The position numbers were made by a program, and so were the translations under genes. 64,000 bases of DNA from Eriocheir sinensis. Lineage: Eukaryota > Arthropoda > Malacostraca > Decapoda > Varunidae. The DNA lies in the NCBI RefSeq assembly GCF_024679095.1, contig NW_026110518.1, positions 310,001 through 374,000 on the forward strand. Reading direction: 5' to 3'. Position 1 is the stretch's first letter, and every line of letters begins with the position of its first letter. Under the pieces are notes generated by a model. The model saw only the letters and a list, made by a program, of their open reading frames with translations. It did no database searches and was not told where the DNA came from. Below are positions 13,756 to 36,225 of this stretch, in pieces.

Positions 13756-16394
13756 GAGTAAACGTGTATGTTGCATATTTTTTCAATACAAATTTATATT
13801 ATTATATACGCATTTTGTATATTAATTTTAATACAAATTTAATTATTCGATGTGTATTTTTGTATCTGAATTTTTATAAACATATGCTTTATTTTTTGGG
13901 CATTTTGCATCTTTATTTTCATTCAAATTTACATTGTTTTATTGATATTCTGCTCATTCATTTTGATACGAATTAACATTATTCTATGTGTATTTTGTAA
14001 ATATTTTTCATACAAATTTACGTTATTTCATGTGTATTTGTTCATATATTTTGACACAAATTTACAATATTATATGGGTACTTTGAATATACATTTCAAA
14101 AGAAATTTACCTAGTTTTATGTGTATTTTGTATATCTATTTTCATACAAACTCAAATTATTTCTATGTATTTTTGTATATATTTTAATACAAATTTTAGT
14201 TATGTTGTGTGTATTTTGTAAATTTATTTATATTCAAATATATATTATTTTATTGGTGTTTTGTTGATTTATATTGATACGAATTTACATTATTTCATAT
14301 GTACTTTGTATATATATTTTTATACGCTTTTACATTATTTAATATATATTTTGAATATATATTTTTATAAAAATTCATGGTATTTTATGTGTATTTGTAT
14401 ATATATTTTCATATAAATTTATATTATTTTATGTGTATTTTGTACATATATTTTATTACAAATCTACCTTATTTTATGTTTATTTTGTATGTCTATATTG
14501 TATATTCATATTTATCCAAATATATATTCTTTTATTGGTATTTTGTTTATTTATTTTAATTCGAATTTACATTATTCTATGTTTATTTTGTATACATTTT
14601 TTTATACGTATTTACTTAATTTTATTTGTATTTTGTATATATATTTTTATAGAAATATACATTTTTTATTTGTATTCGCATATATATTTTGAAACAAATT
14701 TACATTGTTTTATATGTATTTTTGCATATCTCTTTCAATGCAAATTTACCTTATTGTATGTGCATTTTGTATATTTATTTCAATGCAAATTTAAATATTT
14801 TATGTATATTTTGGTATATATATTTTTATAAGAAATGCGCTATTTTATGGGAATTTTGCATCTTTATTTTCATACAAATTTACATTATTTTATTAATATT
14901 CGGTGTATTTATTTTGATACGATTTCACATTATTCTATTTGTTTTTTGTATATACTTTTTTATACATATTTACATTATTTAATGTGTATCTTGCATATAT
15001 ATTTTATACAAATTTATTAACTATTATCTATTTTCATACAAATACACATTCTTTTCATGATATTTTGTTTATTTATTTTGACACGAATTTACATTATTTG
15101 ATATGTATTTTGTATATATATTTTTATACGTATTTACATAATTTCATATGTATTTTGTATATATATTTCTATAGAAATCTACTTTATTTTATGTGTATTC
15201 GTATATATATTTTGAAACAAATTTACATTGTTTTATATGTATTTTTGAATATCTCTTTCAATACAAATTTACCTTACTGTATATGCATTTTGTATATTTA
15301 TTTCAATACAAATTTAAATATTTTATGTGTATTTTGGTAAATATATTTTTATAAAAAATGCGATAATTTTTGGGAATTTTGCATCTTTATTTTCATACAA
15401 ATTTACATTAGTTTATTGATATTCTGTGTATTTATTTTGATACGATTTTACATTATTCTATTTGTTTTTTGTATATATTTTTTTATACACATTTACATTA
15501 TTTAATGTGTATCTTGCATATATATTTTATACAAATTTACGTTATTTTAAGTGTATTTGTTTATATATTTTCATTCAAATTTACATTATTTGTATTTTGT
15601 ATATGTATTTCATTACAAATTTACCTAATTTTATGTGTATTTTGTATATTTCTTTTCAAACAAATTTAAATTATTTTTGTGTATTTTTGTATATAGTTTT
15701 ATACAAATTTATTTTATGTACGCATTTACATTATTTAGTGTGTGTTTTGTATATATATTTTTATGCAAATTTACTTTATTTTATGTGCATTTTTGTACAT
15801 ATATTTTTATAGAAATTTGCGTTATTTGTATATGTTTTCTCATACAAATTTACATTATTTTATTGCTATTTTGTTTATTTATTTTGATACGAATTACATG
15901 ATTATATGTGTATTTTGTACATATTTTTTATACGTATTTACATTACTTAATGTGTATTTTGTTTATATATTTTTAAACAAATCTACGTTATTATATGTAT
16001 TTGTATAAATATTTTGATACAGATTTACATTATTTTATGTATTTTGTATGTACATTTCAATTCAAATTTAGCTTATTTTAGCTGTATTTTGTCTATATAT
16101 TTTCATACAAATTTAATTACTTCTGTGTATTTTTGTATATAGTTTTATACAAATTTACGATATTTTTTGTGTATTTTGTATATTTATATTTATACAAATA
16201 CACATTTTTTTTGTATTTTGTTTATTTATTTTGATACGATTTTTTTTATACGTATTTACATCATTTTATGTGTATTTTGTATATATTTTTATAGGAATCT
16301 ACGTTATTTTATGTGTATTTGTATATATATTTTGAAACAAATTTACATTGTTTTATATGTATTTTAGAATATCTCTTTCAATACAAATTTACCT
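13756..16394 (-). repeat. Satellite block, reverse
   Basis: A 2.6-kb block with GAAAC markers at 14691, 15214 and 16334. It ends abruptly where TTACCTTACC meets ATATATACCAAAATATAC. Confidence 0.85.
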
Positions 16395-18113
16395 TACCAT
16401 ATATACCAAAATATACATAAAAAAATTAAATTTGTATTAAAATAAATATATAAAAAACACATACAATAAGGTAAATTTGTATTGAAATAGATATGCAAAA
16501 TACATATAAAACAATGTAAATTTGTTTCAAAATATATATACGAATACACATAAAATAACGTAGATTTCTATAAAAATATATATACAAAATACACATAAAA
16601 TGAAGTAAATACGTATAAAAAAATATATACAAAATACACATAAAATAATGTAAATTCGCATCAAAATATATATACAAAATACCAATAAAAGAATGTGTAT
16701 TTGTATAAATATAAATATACAAAATACACATAAAATAACGTAAATTTATATAAAACTATATACAAAAATACACAGAAGTATTTTAATTTGTATGAAAATA
16801 GATATACAAAATAAGGTAAATTCGTTTTAAATTCAATAAACAAAATTCGGATAAAAGAACGTATATTTGTAGAAAAAATAAATATACAAAATACACATAA
16901 AATAACGAAAATTTGTATGAAAATATATAAAAAATAAACAAAAATAATTTCAATTTGTATGAAAATAAATAAAATTAGGTTAATTTGTATTGAAATACAT
17001 ATACAAAATACACATAAAATAATGTAAATTTGAAAGAAAATATAAATACACATATAATAACGTAAATTTGTATGAAATATATGTACAAAATACACATTAA
17101 ATAATGTAAATATGTATAAAAAAAATATATACAAAACACAAATAGAATAATGTAAAATCGTATCAAAATATATACACAGAATATTAATAAAATAATGCAA
17201 ATTTCTATGAAAATTAAGATTTTTTATAAAGTTATTGATACCAAAATACATATAAAATATTTCAATTTGTTTTAAAATAAATATACAAAATGCACATACA
17301 ATAAGGTAAATTTGTATTGAATTAGGCATGCAAAATACATATAAAATAATGTAAATTTGTTTCAAAATATATATACGAATACACATAAAATAACGTAGAT
17401 TTCTATAAAAATACATATACAAAATACACATAAAATTAAGTAAATACGTATAAAAATGTATACAAAATACACATAAAATAATGTAAATTTGAAAGAAAAT
17501 ATATAAACAAATTCACATATAATAACGTAAATTTGTATGAAATATATGTACAAAATACACATTAAATAATGTTAATATGTATAAAAAAATATATACAAAA
17601 CACAAATAGAATAATGTAAAATCGTATCAAAATATATACACAGAATATTAATAAAATAATGCAAATTTCTATGAAAATTAAGATTTTTTATAAAATTATT
17701 GATACCAAAATACACATAAAATATTTCAATTTGTATCAAAATAAATATACAAAATGCACATACAATAAGGTAAATTTGTATTGAAATAGATAAGAAAAAT
17801 ACATATAAAACCATGTAATTTTTTTTCAAAATATATATACGAATACACATAAAATAACGTAGATTTCTATGAAAATAAATATACAAAATACACATAAAAT
17901 GAAGTAAATACGTATAAAAAAAGGTATACAAAATACACATAAAATAATGTAAACTCGTATCAAAATAAATAAACAAAATACTAATAAAAGAATGTGTATT
18001 GTATATATATAAATATACAAAATACAAATAAAATAACGTAAATTTATGTAAAACTACATGCAAAAATACACAAAAGTAATTAAATTTGTGTGAAAATAGA
18101 TATACAAAATACA
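16395..18113 (+). repeat. Satellite block, forward, duplicated at 20024-22175
   Basis: Its right part (17750-18113) closely matches 21820-22175, including the rare GGTATACAAAATACAC and GTGTGAAAATAG variants and the identical right-hand junction. Confidence 0.85.
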
Positions 18114-19520
18114 TGTGTATTTTGTATATTTATTTTCATACAAACTGAAATTATTTTTGTTTATTTTTTATATATTTTCATTCAAATTTTCGTTATTTTA
18201 TGTATTTTATATAATTATTTTTCTACAAATATACGTTCTTTTATCTGAATTTTGTTTATTGAATTTGAAACGAATTTACCTTATTTTGTATATCTATTTT
18301 CATACAAATTAAAATAGTTCTGTGTATGTTTGTATATAGTTTTCTATAAATTTACGTTATTTTATGTGTATTTTGTATATATATATTTATACAAATACAC
18401 ATTCTTTTATTGGTATTTTGTATATTTATTTTGATACGAATTTACATTATTTTATGTGTATTTTGTATACATTTTTTTATACGTATCTAATTCATTTTAT
18501 GTGTATTTTGTATATATATTTTTATAGAAATCTACGTTATTCTATGTGTATTCGTATATATATTTTGAAACAAATTTACATTGTTTTATATGTATTTTGC
18601 ATATCTATTTCAATACAAATTTATCTTATTGTATGTGTTTTTTATATATTTATTTTAATTCAAATTTAATTTTCTTATGTGTATTTTGGTATATATATTT
18701 TTATAAATAAAAAAAAATATTTGTTTTTTATATATTTATTTTAATTCAAATTTAATTTTCTTATGTGTATTTTGGTATATATATTTTTATAAATAAAAAA
18801 AATATTTTGCCTCTTTATTTTCATACAAATTTACATTATTTTATTAATATTCTGTGTATTTATTTTGATACGATTTTACATTATTCTATTTGTGTTTTGT
18901 ATATATATATTTTTATACAAATTTACGTTATTTTAAGTGTATTTGTTTATGTCTTTTCATTCAAATTAACATTATTTTATGTATATTTTGTATATGTATT
19001 TCAATACAAATTTACCTAATTTTATGTGTATTTTGTATATTTATTTTCATACAAATTTAAAATATTGTTGTGTATTTTTGTATATAGTTTGATACAAATT
19101 TAGGTTATTTTATGTGTATTTTGTATATCTATTTTCATAAAAATACACATTCTTTTATTGATATTTTGTTTATTTATTTTGACGCGAATTTACATTATTT
19201 AATGTGTATTTTGTATACATATTTTTATACGTATTTACATCATTTCATGTGTATTTTGTATAGTTTTAAACAAATTTATATTATTTAATGTGTATTTTGT
19301 ATATATATATATTTATACAAATACACATTCTTTTATTGGTATTTTGTTTATTTATTTTGATACTAATTTACATTATTTTATGTGTATTTTGTATACATTT
19401 TTTATACGTATTTACTTAATTTTATGTGTATTTTGTATATATATTTTTTATAGAAATCTACCTTATTTCATGTGTATTCGTATATATATTTTGAAACAAA
19501 TTTACATTGTTTATATGTAT
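18114..19520 (-). repeat. Satellite block, reverse
   Basis: Opens with TGTGTATTTTGTATATTTA right after a palindromic switch. A local direct duplication of about 72 bp at 18644-18790 repeats the TTTAATTCAAATTTAATTTTC variant. Confidence 0.83.
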
Positions 19521-19601
19521 AATTAAATTTGCATTAAAATTAATATACAAAATGCGTATATAATAAGGTAAATTTGTATTGAAAAAATATGCAACATACA
19601 C
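19521..19601 (+). repeat. Very short forward block (about 80 bp)
   Basis: Fewer than two monomers in forward orientation between two reverse blocks. It ends at the CAACATACACGTTTACTC switch. Confidence 0.78.
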
Positions 19602-20023
19602 GTTTACTCATACAAATTTATATTATTTTATTTTTATTTTGTTTATTTATTTTGATACGAATTACATGATTATATGTGTATTTTGTACATATTTTTTTTA
19701 TACGTATTTACATTATTTAATGTGTATTTTGTTTATATATTTTCATACAAATTTACGTTATTATATGTGTATTTGTATAAATATTTTGATACAAATATAC
19801 TTTATTTCATGTATTTTGTATATATGTTTCAATTCAAATTTAGCTTATTTTGTTTGTATTTTGTATATATTTTCATACAAATTTAATTACTTTTGTGTAA
19901 TTTTGTATATAGTTTTATATAAATTTACGTTATTTTATGTGTATTTTGTATATTTATATTTATACAAATACACATTCTTTTATTGGTATTTTGTATATAT
20001 ATTTTTATACGTATTTACATCAT
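19602..20023 (-). repeat. Satellite block, reverse
   Basis: About nine reverse monomers between the recurring switch at 19600 and an abrupt change at CATCATTCGCGTC. Confidence 0.82.
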
Positions 20024-22175
20024 TCGCGTCAAAATAAATAAACAAAATATCAATAAAAGAATATGTATTTGTATGAAAATAGATATACAAAATACACATA
20101 AAATAACCTAAATTTGTATCAAACTATATACAAAAATACACAAAAATATTTTAAATTTGTATGGAAATAAATATACAAAATACTCATAAAATTAGGTAAA
20201 TTTGTATTGAAATACATACACAAAATACACATAAAATAAAGTAAATTTGAATGAAAATACATAAACAAATACACTTAAAATAACGTAAATTTGTATAAAA
20301 AATATGTACAAAACACAAATAGAATAATTTAAAATCGTATCAAAATAAGAATATTAATAAAATAATGTAAATTTGTATGATAATAAAGAGACAAAATACC
20401 AATAAAATAACGCATTTTTTTTTATTTATAAAAATATATATACCAAAAAACACATAAAAAATTAAATTTGAATTAAAATAAATATATAAAAACACATACA
20501 ATAAGATAAATTTGTATTGAAATAGATATGCAAAATACACATAAAACAATGTAAATTTGTTTCAAAATATATATACGAATACCCATACAAAAACGTAGAT
20601 TTTTATAGAAATATATATACAAAATACACATGAAATGATGTAAATACGTATAAAAATATATATACAAAATACACATTAAATAATGTAAATTCGTGTCAAA
20701 ATAAATAAGGAAAATATCAATAAAAGAATGTGTATTTATATGAAGATACATATACAAAATACACATAAAATAACGTAAATTTGTATAAAACTATATATAT
20801 AAATACACAAAAATAAATTAAATTTGTATGAAAATAAATATACAAAATATATATAAAATTAGGTAAATTTGTATAGAAATACATTTACAAAATACACATA
20901 AAATAATGTAAATTTGAATGAAAATATATAAACAAATACACTTAAATTAACGTAAATTTGTATAAAATATATATACAAAATACTCATTAAATAATGTTAA
21001 TATGTATAAAAAATATATATACAAAACACAAATAGAATAATGTAAAATCGTATCATAAATACACAGAATGTAAATAAAATAATGTAAATTTGTATGAAAA
21101 TAAAGATGCAAAATACCCATAAAATAACGCATTTTTTTATAAATATACAAAATACACATGAAAGGATGTAAATACGTATAAATATATATATACAAAATAC
21201 ACATTAAATAATATAAACTCGCATCAAAATAAATATACAAAATATCAATAAAAGAATATGTATTTGTATGAAAATAAATATACAAAATACACATCAGATA
21301 ACATAAATTTGTATAAAACTATATACAAAAATACACAAAAATAGTTTAAATTTGTAAGAAAATAAATATACAAAATACACATAAAATTAGGTAAATTCGT
21401 ATTGAAATACATATACAAAATACACAAAATAATGTGAATTTGAATGAAAATACATAAACAAATACACTTAAAATAACGTAAATTTGAATAAAAATATATA
21501 AATACAAAACACAAATAGAATAATGTAAAATCGTATCAAAATAAATACACAGAATATTAATAAAATAATGTAAATTTGTATGAAAATAAAGAAGCAAAGT
21601 ACACATAAAATAACGCATTTTTTTTTATAAAAATATATATACCAAAATACACATAAAAAAATTAATTTGTATTAAAATAAATATACAAAATACACATACA
21701 ATAAGGTAAATCTGTATTGAAATAGATATGCAAAATACATATAAAACAATGTAAATTTCTTTCAAAATATATATACACATAAAATATTTGAATTTGTATT
21801 AAAATAAATATACAAAATGCACATACAATAAGGTAAATTTGTATTGAAATAGATATGCAAAATACATATAAAACAATGTAAGTTTTTTTCAAAATATAAA
21901 TACGAATACACATAAAATAACGTAGATTTCTATGAAAATAAATATACAAAATACACATAAAATGAAGTAAATACGTATAAAAAAAGGTATACAAAATACA
22001 CATAAAATAATGTAAACTCGTATCAAAATGAATAAACAAAATACTAATAAAATAATGTGTATTGTATAAATATAAATATACAAAATACAAATAAAATAAC
22101 GTAAATTTATATAAAACTATATGCAAAAATACACAGAAGTAATTAAATTTGTGTGAAAATAGATATACAAAATAC
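20024..22175 (+). repeat. Satellite block, forward
   Basis: A 2.15-kb block. Its right end is nearly identical to that of 16395-18113, pointing to a segmental duplication of several hundred bases. Confidence 0.85.
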
Positions 22176-25100
22176 ATGTGTATTTTGTATATTTATTTTC
22201 ATACAAATTGAAATTATTTTTGTTTATTTTTTTATATAATTTCATACAAATTTTCGTTATCATATGTATTTTGTATATTTATTTTTTCTAAATATACGTT
22301 CTTTTATCTGAATTTTGTTTATTGAATTCGAAACGAATTTACCTTATTTTGTATATCTATTTTCATACAAATTAAAATACTTCTGCGTATTTTTGTATAT
22401 AGTTTTATATAAATTTACGTTATTTTATGTGTATTTTGTATATCTATATTTATACAAATACACATTCTTTTATTGGTATTTTTTTATTTATTTTAATACG
22501 AATTGACATTATTTTATGTGTATTTTGTATACATTTTTATACGTATTTGCTTCATTTTATATGTATTTTGTATATATTTTTATAGAAATCTACGTTATTT
22601 TATGTGTATTCGTATATATATTTTTAAACAAATTTACATTGTTTTATATGTATTTTGCATATCTATTTCAATACAAACTCACCTTATTGTATGTGTTTTT
22701 TATATATTTATTTTAATACAAATTAAAAAAAAATGTGTATTTTGGTATATATATTTTTATAAATAAAAAAAATGCGTTATTTTATGGGTATTTTGCCTCT
22801 TTATTTTCATACAAATTTACATTATTTTATTAATATTCTGTGTATTTATTTTGATACAATTTTACATTATTCTATTTGTGTTTTGTATATATTTTTTTAT
22901 ACAAATTTACGTTATTTTAAGTGTATTTGTTTATGTCTTTTCATTCAAATTTACATTATTTTATGTGTATTTTGTATATGTATTTTAATACAAATTTACC
23001 TAATTTTATGTGTATTTTGTATATTTATTTTCATACAAATTTAAAATATTTTGTGTATTTTGAATATAGTTTGATACAAATTTAGGTTATTTTATGTGTA
23101 TTTTGTATATCTATTTTATACAAATACACATTCTTTTATTGATATTTTGTTTATTTATTTTGACGCGAATTTACAGTATTTAATGTGTATTTTGTATATA
23201 TAAACATATGCTTTATTTTTTGGGTATTTTGCATCTTTATTTTCATACAAATTTACATTATTTTATTAATATTCTGCTCATTCATTTTGATACGAATTGA
23301 CATTATTCTATGTGTATTTTGAATATATTTTTCATACAAATTTACGTTATTTTATGTGTATTTGTTTATATATTTTGACACAAATTTACAATATTTTATG
23401 GCTATTTTGTATATACATTTCAAAAGAAATTTACCTAGTTTTTATGTGTATTTTGTATATCTATTTTCATACAAACTCAAATTATTTCTATGTATCTTTG
23501 TATATATTTTAATACAAATTTTAGTTATGTTATGTGTATTTTGTAAATTTATTTTCATTCAAATATATATTATTTTATTGGTATTTTGTTGATTTATATT
23601 GATACGAATTTACATTATTTTATATGTACTTTGTATATATATTTTATACACTTTTACATTATTTAATATTTATTTTGAATATATATTTTATAAAAATTCT
23701 TGGTATTTTATGTGTATTTGTATATATATTTTCATATAAATTTACATTATTTTATGTGTATTTTGTACATATATTTTATTAAAAATCTACCTTATTTTAT
23801 GTTTATTTTGTATGTGTATTTTGTATATTTATATTTATCCAAATACACATTCTTTTATTGGTATTTTGTTTATTTATTTACTTAATTTTATGTGTATTTT
23901 GTATATTTATTTTCATAGAAATCTACGTTTTTTATTTGTATTCGTATATATATTTTGAAACAAATTTACATTGTTTTATATGTATTTTTGCATATCTCTT
24001 TCAATACAAATTTACCTTATTGTATGTGCATTTTGTATATTTATTTCAATAAAAATTTCAATATTTTATGTGTATTTTGGTATATATATTTTTATAAGAA
24101 ATGCGCTATTTTATTTGAATTTTGCATCTTTATTTTTATACAAATTTACATTATTTTATTAATATTCGGTGTATTTATTTTGATACGATTTTACATTATT
24201 CTTTTTGTTTTTTGTATATATATTTTTTATACACATTTACATTATTAATGTGTATCTTGCATATATATTTTATACAAATTTACGTTATTTTAAGTGTATT
24301 TGTTTATATATTTTTATTCAAATTTACATTATTTGATGTGTATTTTGTATATGTATTTCAATACAAATTTACCTAATTTTATGATTATTTTGTATATTTC
24401 TTTTCAAACAAATTTAAATTATTTTTGTGTATTTTTGTATATAGTTTTATACAAATTTAGGTTATTTTATGTACGCATTTACATTATTTAGTGTGTGTTT
24501 TATATATATATTTTTATGCAAATTTACTTTATTTTATGTGCATTTTTGTACATATATTTTTATAGAAATTTGCGTTATTTTTTTATGTTTTCTCATACAA
24601 ATTTACATTATTTTATTGCTATTTTGTTTATTTATTTTGATACGATTTACATGATTATATGTGTATTTTGTACATATTTTTTATACGTATTTACATTACT
24701 TAATGTGTATTTTGTTTATATATTTTTAAACAAATCTACGTTATTAATGTATTTGTATAAATATTTTGATACAGATTTACATTATTTTATGTATTTTGTA
24801 TGTACATTTCAATTCAAATTTAGCTTATTTTAGCTGTATTTTGTATATATATTTTCATACAAATTTAATTACTTCTGTGTATTTTTGTATATAGTGTTTT
24901 ACAAATTTACGATATTTTATGTGTATTTTGTATATTTATATTTATACAAATACATATTCTTTTACTGGTATTTTGTTTATTTATTTTGATACGATTTTTT
25001 AGTGTATTTTGTATTAATTATTTTATACGTATTTACCTCATTTTATGTGTATTTTGTATATATTTTTTTGAAATCTACGTTATTTTATGTGTATTCGTAT

Positions 25101-26035
25101 ATATATTTTGAAAAAAATTTACATTGTTTTACATGTATTTTGCATATCTATTTCAATACAAATTTACCTTATAGTATGTGCATTTTTTATATTTATTTTA
25201 ATACAAATTTTAATATTTTATGTGTATTTTGGTATATTTATTTTTATAAAAAATGCGTTATTTTATGGCTATTTTGCATCTTTATTTTCATACAAATTTA
25301 CATTATTTTATTAATATTCTGTGTATTTATTTTTGATACGATTTTACATTATTCTATTTGTGTTTTGTATATATTTTTTATACATATTTACATTATTTGA
25401 TGTGTATTTTGTATATATATTTGATACAAATTTACGTTATTTTAAGTGTATATGTTTATATATTTTCATTCAAATTTCCATTATTTTATGTGTATTTTGT
25501 ATATGTTTTCAATACAAATTTACCTAATTTTATGTGTATTTTGTATATTTATTTTCATACAAATACACATTCTTTTATTGATATTTTTTTTATTTATTTT
25601 GATGCGAATTTAAATTATTTAATGTGTATTTTGTATATGTATATTTTTATTCGTATTTACATCATTTCATGTGTATTTTGTATATATATTTTGTATGAGT
25701 TTGTTTTCATTTCATTCAAATTTACATTATTTTATGTGTATTTTGTACATGTATTTAAATACAAATTTGACTAATTATATGTGTATTTTGTATATCTATT
25801 TTCATACAAATTGAAATTTATTTTTTATTTTTCTTGTATATATTTTTATTCAAGTTTTAGTAATTTTATGTGTATTTTGTACAAATATACGTTCTTTTAT
25901 CGGAATTTTGTTTATTTATTTTGATACGAATTTTCATTTTTTTAGGTGTATTTAATATATATATTTTTATACTTATTTACATAATTTTATATGTATTTTC
26001 AATATATATTTTCATAGAAATTTACTCTATACGTT
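22176..26035 (-). repeat. Satellite block, reverse (longest)
   Basis: 3.9 kb without a polarity change and without a (TA)n tract. It includes the TTGTTGATTTATATTGATAC marker at 23587 and a run from about 23460 to 24100 similar to 10340-11000 and 14130-14780. Confidence 0.85.
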
Positions 26036-30002
<3,967 letters not shown>

Positions 30003-30233
30003 GTACAAAATACACATAGAATAATGTCAATTCGTATCAAAATGAATTAGCAGAATATCAATAAAATAATGTAAATTTGTATGAAAATAAAGATGCAAAA
30101 TACCCATAAAATAAAACATATGTTTATAAAAATACTGACAAAAATACACATCGAATAATTAAATTTGTATTAAAATTAATATACAAAATGCGTATATAAT
30201 AAGGTAAATTTGTATTGAAAAAATATACAACAT
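30003..30233 (+). repeat. Short forward block, inverted copy of 3239-3469
   Basis: Same length and same monomer variants as 3239-3469 but in the opposite orientation, with both junctions preserved. Confidence 0.85.
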
Positions 30234-31773
<1,540 letters not shown>

Positions 31774-31793
<20 letters not shown>

Positions 31794-31816
31794 AAATACA
31801 CATAAAATTAGGTAAA
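31774..31816. repeat. Perfect palindrome at a polarity switch
   Basis: Two 20-bp arms (31774-31793 and 31797-31816) are exact reverse complements around a 3-base AAA spacer. The left arm belongs to the reverse block and the right arm to the forward block, so the satellite folds back on itself here. Confidence 0.92.
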
Positions 31817-31918
31817 AATATATAAACAAATACACTAAAATTAACGTAAATGTATAAATATATACAAAATAATTAAATATGTATAAATATATATACAAAA
31901 CACAAATAGAATAATATT
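31797..31918 (+). repeat. Short forward block
   Basis: About 120 bp with compressed, partly deleted monomers between two reverse blocks. Confidence 0.78.
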
Positions 31919-33604
<1,686 letters not shown>

Positions 33605-33616
33605 TTCAAAATACAC

Positions 33617-36225
33617 ATGTATTTTGTATTTCTATTTTCACACAAATTTAATTGCTTTTGTGTATATTTGCTTATAGTTTTATATAAATTTACGTTATTT
33701 TATTTGTATTTTGTATATTTATATTTATACAATACACATTCTTTTATTAGTATATTGTTTATTTATTTTGATACGAGTTTACATTATTTTATGTGTATTT
33801 TGTATATCTTTTTTTATACGTATTTACTTCATTTTATGTGTATTTTGGATATTTATTTTCATAGAAATCTACGTTATTTTATGTGTATTCGTATATATAT
33901 TTTGAAAAAAATGTACATGGTTTTATATGTATTTTGCATATCTATTTCAATACAAATTTACCTTATTGTATGTGCATTTTGTATATTTATTTTAATACAA
34001 ATTCAAATATTTTATGTATGTCTTGGTATATATATTTTTATAAAAAATGCATTATTTTATGGGTTTTTTGCATCTTAATTTTCATACAAATTTACATTAT
34101 TTTATTAATATTCTGTGTATTTATTTTGATTCGATTTTATATTATTCTATTTGTGTTTTGTATATATTTTTTTTATACATATTTACATTATTTAATGTGT
34201 ATTTGTATATATATTTATACAAATTTACGTTATTTTAAGTGTATTTGTTTATATATTTTCATTCAAATTTACATTATTTTATGTGTATTTTGTAAATGTA
34301 TTTCAATACAAATTTACCTAATTTTATGTGTATTTTGTATATTTATTTTTATACAAATCAAAATTATTTTTGTATATTTTTTTATATAGTTTTATACAAA
34401 TTTAGGTGATTTTATGTGTATATTGTATATCTATTTTCATACAAATGCTCATTCTTTTATTGATATTTTGTTTATTTATTTTAACGCGAATTTACATTAT
34501 TTAATATGTATTTTATATATATATTTTTATACGTGTTTACATCATTTGATGTGTATTTTGTATATATATTTCTATAGAAATCTACGTTGATTTATGAGTA
34601 TATATATATAGATTTTGAAATAAATTTACACTGTTTTATGTGTATTTTGCATATTTTTTAAATACAAATTCACCTTATTGTATATGCATTTTGAGTATTA
34701 ATTTTAATACAAATTTAATTATGCTATGTGTATTTTTGTATATGTATTTTTTATAAAAATATGCTTTATTTTATGGGTATTTTGCATTTTTATTTTCATA
34801 CAAATTTACATTATTTTATTTTTATTCTGTTTATTATTTTTTTTAAACAATTTTACATTATTCTTTGTGTATTTTGTATATCTATTTATATACGTATTTA
34901 CATAATTTTATGTGTATTTTGTATATATATTTTTATAGAAATCTACGTTATTTTATGTGTATTCGTATATATATTTTGAAACAAATTTACATTGTTTTAT
35001 ATGTATTTTTGCATATCTCTTTCAATACAAGTTTACCTTCTTGTATGTGCATTTTGTATATTTATTTCAATACAAATTCAAATATTTTACGTGTAATTTG
35101 GTATATATATTACATTATTTTATTAATATTCGGTGTATTTATTTTGATACGATTTCACATTATTCTATTTGTTTTTTGTATATATTTTTTTTATACATTT
35201 TTACATTATTTAATATGTATCTTGCATATATATTTCATACAAATTTATTATCTATTATTTATTTTCATACAAATACACATTCTTTTCATGATATTTTGTT
35301 TATTTATTTTGACACGAATTTACCAAGATATGTATTTTGTATATATATTTTTATACGTATTTACATAATTTCATGTGTAATTTTGTATATATATTTCTAT
35401 AGAAATCTACGTTATTTTATGTGTATTCGTATATATATTTTGAAACAAATTTACTTTGTTTTATATGTATTTTTTAATATCTCTTTCAATACATATTTAC
35501 CTTACTGTATATGCATTTTGTATATTTATTTCAATACAAATTTTAATATTTTATGTGTATTTATTTATATATATTATTATAAAAAATGCGCTATTTTATG
35601 GTAATTTTGCATCTTTCTTTTCAGACAAATTTACATTATTTTATTGTTATTCTGTGTATTTATATTGATAGGATTTTACATTATTCTATTTCTTTTTTGT
35701 ATATATTTTTTATACACATTTACATTATTTAATGTGTATCTTGCATATATATTTTAAACAAATTTACGTTATTTTATGTGTATTTGTTTATATATTCACA
35801 TACAAATTTACATTATTTTATATATTTTGTATATGTATTTCAATACAAATTTGCCTAATTTTATGTGTATTTTGCATATTTCTTTTCATACAAATTTTAA
35901 ATATTTTGTGTATTTCTGTATATAGTTTTATACAAATTTAGGTTATTTTATGTACGTTTACATTATTTAATGTGTGTGTATATATATTTTATACATTCTT
36001 TTATTGGTATTTTGTTTATTTATTTTGATACTAATTTACATTATTTTATGTATTTTGTATACATTTTTATACGTATTTACTTAATTTTATGTGTATTTTG
36101 TATATATATTTTATAGAAATCTACCTTATTTCATGTGTATGCGTATATATATTGTGAAACAAATTGTCATTGTTTAGATGTATTTTGCATATATATTTTT
36201 GTGTATTCTGTATTCATTTATGTTA
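33617..36225 (-). repeat. Satellite block, reverse
   Basis: Reverse monomers resume after the 33606 fold-back. The TATTTTGGAT and GTTTTATATAAATTTACG variants match the inverted copy at 17800-18100. Confidence 0.83.

Noticed and set aside
16661..17431. A 256-codon open frame (and dozens of similar ones across 1-39640) rich in I, F, Y and C
   Set aside because: It is the translated 45-bp satellite. The 15-residue period follows the DNA period, all three frames of that strand are open, and there is no codon bias, domain or splice context.
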